A stretch of DNA of 64,000 nt, taken from Halopenitus sp041821145. GTDB taxonomy: Archaea; Halobacteriota; Halobacteria; Halobacteriales; Haloferacaceae. The notes beneath the pieces were generated by a model that was not told the origin of the DNA, did no database searches, and saw only the letters and a list, made by a program, of their open reading frames with translations. The stretch is from the NCBI RefSeq assembly GCF_041821145.1, contig NZ_JBGUBC010000006.1, forward strand, positions 1-64,000, in the 5' to 3' direction. Position numbers and translations under genes: made by a program. Of this stretch, positions 61,335-64,000 are shown in pieces. Every line of letters starts with the position of its first letter. Positions within the stretch are counted from its first letter, which is position 1.

Positions 61335-61715
61335 ATGAACAGGGACGACCGTGACGACCCGTTCGGCGATCTCTTCGAGGAGATCGAGCGGATGATGAAC
61401 CAGATGGCTGGCGCCGACGAGAGTTCCGCTGACGGATCCGGATTCCGTTCGGAGACGCACGTTGACACCTATATCGAGGACGACGTGGTTCGGCTGGTCG
61501 CCGACCTGCCGGGCGTCTCCAAGGAGAACCTCTCGTTGCAGTGTGACGGCGAGACCCTGACCGTCTCTGCGGCCTCCGACCGCCGCGAGTACGACGAGCG
61601 GATCTCGCTTCCGGTTCGCGTCGACGAGCGGTCGGCTTCGGCGACGTTCAAAAACGGGGTCCTCGAGGTCGTCTTCGATCGCGCCGACGACTCCGCGTCC
61701 ATCGACCTCGACTGA
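61335..61715 (+). CDS. small heat shock protein, Hsp20 family
   Basis: 126 residues from ATG 61335; the frame is open earlier but carries the promoter. An acidic, Met-containing N-terminal arm (FGDLFEEIERMMNQM) is followed by the alpha-crystallin domain (TYIEDDVVRLVADLPGVSKE; RISLPVRVDE; FKNGVLEVVF). The usual C-terminal IxI tail is absent or reduced. ATP-independent holdase for unfolding proteins. Confidence 0.9.
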   Translation: MNRDDRDDPFGDLFEEIERMMNQMAGADESSADGSGFRSETHVDTYIEDDVVRLVADLPGVSKENLSLQCDGETLTVSAASDRREYDERISLPVRVDERSASATFKNGVLEVVFDRADDSASIDLD

Positions 61716-61806
61716 TCACCGGCGAGCACCACGAGCGACAGGATCGACGCCGTCCGCGATCGTTTGACTCGCGAGGCGGCTCCTTCGTTCTCGATCCGTT
61801 CGTCCG

Positions 61807-62721
61807 TCAGATTCGACCCGCAGTCTCGCGTATCACTCCGGCCAGTTGATCGTAGAAGTCCGTCTCGTACTTTTCGGCGTCCACCGTCGGCCGGGCGTTC
61901 GTTTCCACGACGACGAGCCGATCGTCCGTCTCCAACAGGTCCACACCGAGATAGTCGATCCCGAGCACCTGCGCGGTTCGCTCGGCCAGTTCGCGGTGGC
62001 GACGCGGCAGGTCGACGCCGGTCGCCTCGGCACCACGGTGGACGTTGTGTTTCCATCGCCTGTTCTTCTTGCTCCCCGATCGCCCGGTCGTTTCGGGGAG
62101 CCGACGTTCGACCGCGCCCACGTACTCCCCGTTGAGGACCATCACGCGGTAATCGCGGGCTTCGGGGAGAAACTCCTGGATCAGATAGGATTTGTCGCCG
62201 GTCGCCCGATAGTCGTGAACCAGATTCACGTGGTCGATCGTCCCCGAGAGGTCGTCGACGTCGGACGCTTTGGTGACGCCGATCCCCCGGGTCGTCGAGT
62301 TCGGCTTGATTACGACCGGAAACGTCAGATCGGCCTCCTCGATCGCCGCGATCACGGCCGACTCCTCGACCGGATTCGAGACCATCACGGTTCGTGGTAC
62401 GGGTATTCCGGCGGCGTCGAGTGCGCTCGTCACCGCCGCCTTGTTGCGGGAGGTCACGACGGCCTCACGGTCGTTCACCCATGGAATCGACAGCCGAGCG
62501 GAGAGCGCCCCGCCCTCCATCAGGCGGGTGGGATAGATAAATCCGACATCGACGTCCTCGGGCGCCGGATCGACCGGATCAGCCCGCCGATCGCCGTCCG
62601 ACGTGAGTTGGATCGTCCGCTCTTTCGACCGGAGGTGAACGACGTCGATCCCGCGCTCGGCGAGGGGACGACGGACCCGGTCGAACGTCTCCGCGCGGCT
62701 GCTCATCGCGAGCCGAAGCAT
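61807..62721 (-). CDS. RimK-family ATP-grasp ligase
   Basis: 304 residues. MLRLAMSSRAETFDRVRRPL, then the ATP-grasp core: PVVIKPNSTTRGIGVTKASD, YLIQEFLPEARDYRVMVLNG, and the metal-binding end VDLLETDDRLVVVETNARPT. RimK relatives ligate glutamate or amino acids to protein or cofactor; the substrate here is not determined. Convergent with hsp20. The 157 bp upstream (62722-62878) contain short imperfect repeats of CGGCGAA-type and no gene. Confidence 0.85.
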   Translation of the reverse strand: MLRLAMSSRAETFDRVRRPLAERGIDVVHLRSKERTIQLTSDGDRRADPVDPAPEDVDVGFIYPTRLMEGGALSARLSIPWVNDREAVVTSRNKAAVTSALDAAGIPVPRTVMVSNPVEESAVIAAIEEADLTFPVVIKPNSTTRGIGVTKASDVDDLSGTIDHVNLVHDYRATGDKSYLIQEFLPEARDYRVMVLNGEYVGAVERRLPETTGRSGSKKNRRWKHNVHRGAEATGVDLPRRHRELAERTAQVLGIDYLGVDLLETDDRLVVVETNARPTVDAEKYETDFYDQLAGVIRETAGRI

Positions 62722-62878
62722 CGATCCACGGAAGGTGGGGCTCCGTGATATACCCGTCGCGTTGCTGCTCAGCGGCGAATCGCGTTAGTGCTGAACGGCA
62801 AATCGAATCGATGACGAACGGCGAAAAACGGATGCGATAGCGGGCGAAACCGACCGAAAACGAGGCCGTCGAGTCGGT

Positions 62879-63409
62879 CTACGAGATGAGGAGCTTCTCG
62901 CCACGCTCGACGGTGATCCGACAGGAGGGTGACATCTTGTTGTAGGCCCGGCGGAACGCCTCCTTGACCTCGGTGGCGTCCTCGGGGTCACAGTAGGCCG
63001 TGAAGATGGCCTCGTTTGCGTTGACGCGTGCGGCCGTCCCGACTGGCTTGCCGAACGCCTGGCGCATTCCATCGGAGACGCGGTCCGCGCCCGCGCCGGT
63101 CGCCTGTTTGTTCTCGCGGATGACCTGGTGGGGGAACTTTCGAAGGACCATCTTGTATTCCTTCTCGCCGATCTCCTTGATGAGGTGACGGTTGGCCGAA
63201 AGCCGCGCGCTCTCCAGTGAGCCGTGGCGGATCTGGAGTTTTTCCTCGACGCGGAGGCTGATCTCCACCTCGTAGTCCTCGGGGTCGGCCTGCAGGTCGC
63301 CCATATTGTGCTGTGCGACTTTCGAACCCGGAATGCCCGTGATGTACTCGCGTCGCGTGTACGAGGGCTTACTGATCGTCCGGTACATGGATGCCGGCTT
63401 TTCTGACAT
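62879..63409 (-). CDS. rpl10e: 50S ribosomal protein L10e (uL16)
   Basis: 176 residues. Starts MSEKPASMYRTISKPSYTRR and contains IPGSKVAQHNMGD, RLSANRHLIKEIGEKEYKMV, GAGADRVSDGMRQAFGKPVG and the end RITVERGEKLLIS: unmistakable archaeal L10e/uL16, at the A-site side of the large subunit. A GGAGG element about 20 bp and a TTTATTC about 45 bp upstream indicate a short leader. Confidence 0.97.
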   Translation of the reverse strand: MSEKPASMYRTISKPSYTRREYITGIPGSKVAQHNMGDLQADPEDYEVEISLRVEEKLQIRHGSLESARLSANRHLIKEIGEKEYKMVLRKFPHQVIRENKQATGAGADRVSDGMRQAFGKPVGTAARVNANEAIFTAYCDPEDATEVKEAFRRAYNKMSPSCRITVERGEKLLIS

Positions 63410-63522
63410 GGTTACTTGTCGTCTCTAACCTCCGCTTCGCGAATAAACCCTTCGAAAGAACCACCGGATATCGCCCCGTCAGGGCCTCCCACGCCGAGTT
63501 CCTCGACACCGTCCCGAATCGA

Positions 63523-64000
63523 CTATTCGTTCCGGTCCGGGACTGAATCGTCGTCGACCGCGACCGTGGATCCATCCGTCCCCGTTCCCGCTGTGTTTTC
63601 CCTCGCTCCGTCATCTCCACCCGATCCACCACCCCCGCCGCGTGGCGCGGGGTCGATCGCGGCGTGTTCGAATCCCCGCTCATCGAGCAACTCGGCGGCT
63701 CGCTCCGTGAGCGAGGGAGACACGAGGATTCCACGGACGTCGTCGGGATCGATCCCGGATTCGCCCCCGAGTGCCTCGACGTAGCGATCGAGTTGGCTTA
63801 CGGCACTCGGACCGACACGCCGGCGTTTCAACTCGAGGACGACCGGGTTCGAATCAGCGTCGACACAGAGGATGTCCATCGGCCCGGCGGCGCTGTCGCG
63901 TTCGATCCCGACCGGCTCAAGGCCCGCCTCGACGAGGTCCGGATCCTCGAGGATCCGTCGACGGAGATCCGCCTCGCTGCCGTGGACCTTCAGATCGCGA
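63523..64000 (-). CDS. nucS: NucS/EndoMS mismatch endonuclease, cut by window end
   Basis: Only the C-terminal about 158 residues are in the window; the frame runs off at base 64000. Visible segments: VHGSEADLRRRILEDPDLVE, then AGLEPV, GPMDILCVDADSNPVVLELK (catalytic Asp and ExK) and RRRVGPSAVSQLDRYVEALG, followed by a Gly-rich, acidic tail (GGGGGSGGDDGARE). NucS cuts both strands at mismatches and replaces MutSL in many archaea. An ATG at 63879 is internal, not the start. Confidence 0.93.
   Translation of the reverse strand, partial: RDLKVHGSEADLRRRILEDPDLVEAGLEPVGIERDSAAGPMDILCVDADSNPVVLELKRRRVGPSAVSQLDRYVEALGGESGIDPDDVRGILVSPSLTERAAELLDERGFEHAAIDPAPRGGGGGSGGDDGARENTAGTGTDGSTVAVDDDSVPDRNE

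Overview
The window is a piece of a haloarchaeal chromosome (class Halobacteria). The DNA is GC-rich, the proteins are very acidic, many genes start at or next to the transcript 5' end behind an archaeal TATA box, and the right-hand third carries typical haloarchaeal genes (L10e, NucS, type I and type II GAPDH, PGK, paired CrcB, an HVO_0476-type zinc-finger protein). From memory, the order zinc-finger protein - aminopeptidase - type II GAPDH - PGK - type I GAPDH resembles the HVO_0476 to HVO_0481 region of Haloferax volcanii. That comparison was not run.

Bases 512-44512 are an apparently complete provirus of a contractile-tailed archaeal virus (myovirus morphology, Caudoviricetes-type). It is integrated in the 3' end of a tRNA-Cys(GCA) gene (450-525). 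A 16-bp direct repeat (TCCGGCCCTTGGCTTG) marks attL at 512-527, inside the tRNA, and attR at 44497-44512, 44 bp upstream of a tyrosine integrase. The integrated unit is about 43,985 bp.

Provirus layout. (1) 597-7082: early and replication genes, namely a PrimPol-helicase, a winged-helix protein, a zinc protein, a small membrane protein and a ParB-methyltransferase fusion. (2) 7075-16392: packaging and head (TerS, TerL, portal, Mu gpF-like minor head protein with an extra C-terminal domain, protease-scaffold, decoration protein, major capsid). (3) 16401-31916: connectors, tail sheath and tube, tail assembly chaperone with a probable -1 frameshift, tape measure, baseplate, and fibres ending in a glycine-rich adhesin. 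(4) 32085-38998: a cell-envelope cargo module (AftB-like GT-C transferase, SDR epimerase, YdjM-like membrane protein, DPPR-synthase-like UbiA, PHP phosphatase, UPF0104 and TVP38 membrane proteins). This looks like a polyprenyl-phosphate-pentose pathway and is the most striking content. (5) 39001-44453: Orc1/Cdc6 with a candidate origin, a gene with a triple-hairpin leader, zinc-finger proteins and the integrase. No lysis gene and no certain repressor were found.

Right of attR the host chromosome resumes. It carries a three-gene AddAB-like helicase-nuclease operon in which AddB is split in two (44748-50300), a bitopic membrane protein, a CrcB fluoride-channel pair, a HerA-like ATPase, two PIMT-family methyltransferases, the HVO_0476-like protein, an aminopeptidase, glycolytic genes, a small heat-shock protein, a RimK-like ligase, ribosomal L10e and a NucS gene cut by the window end.
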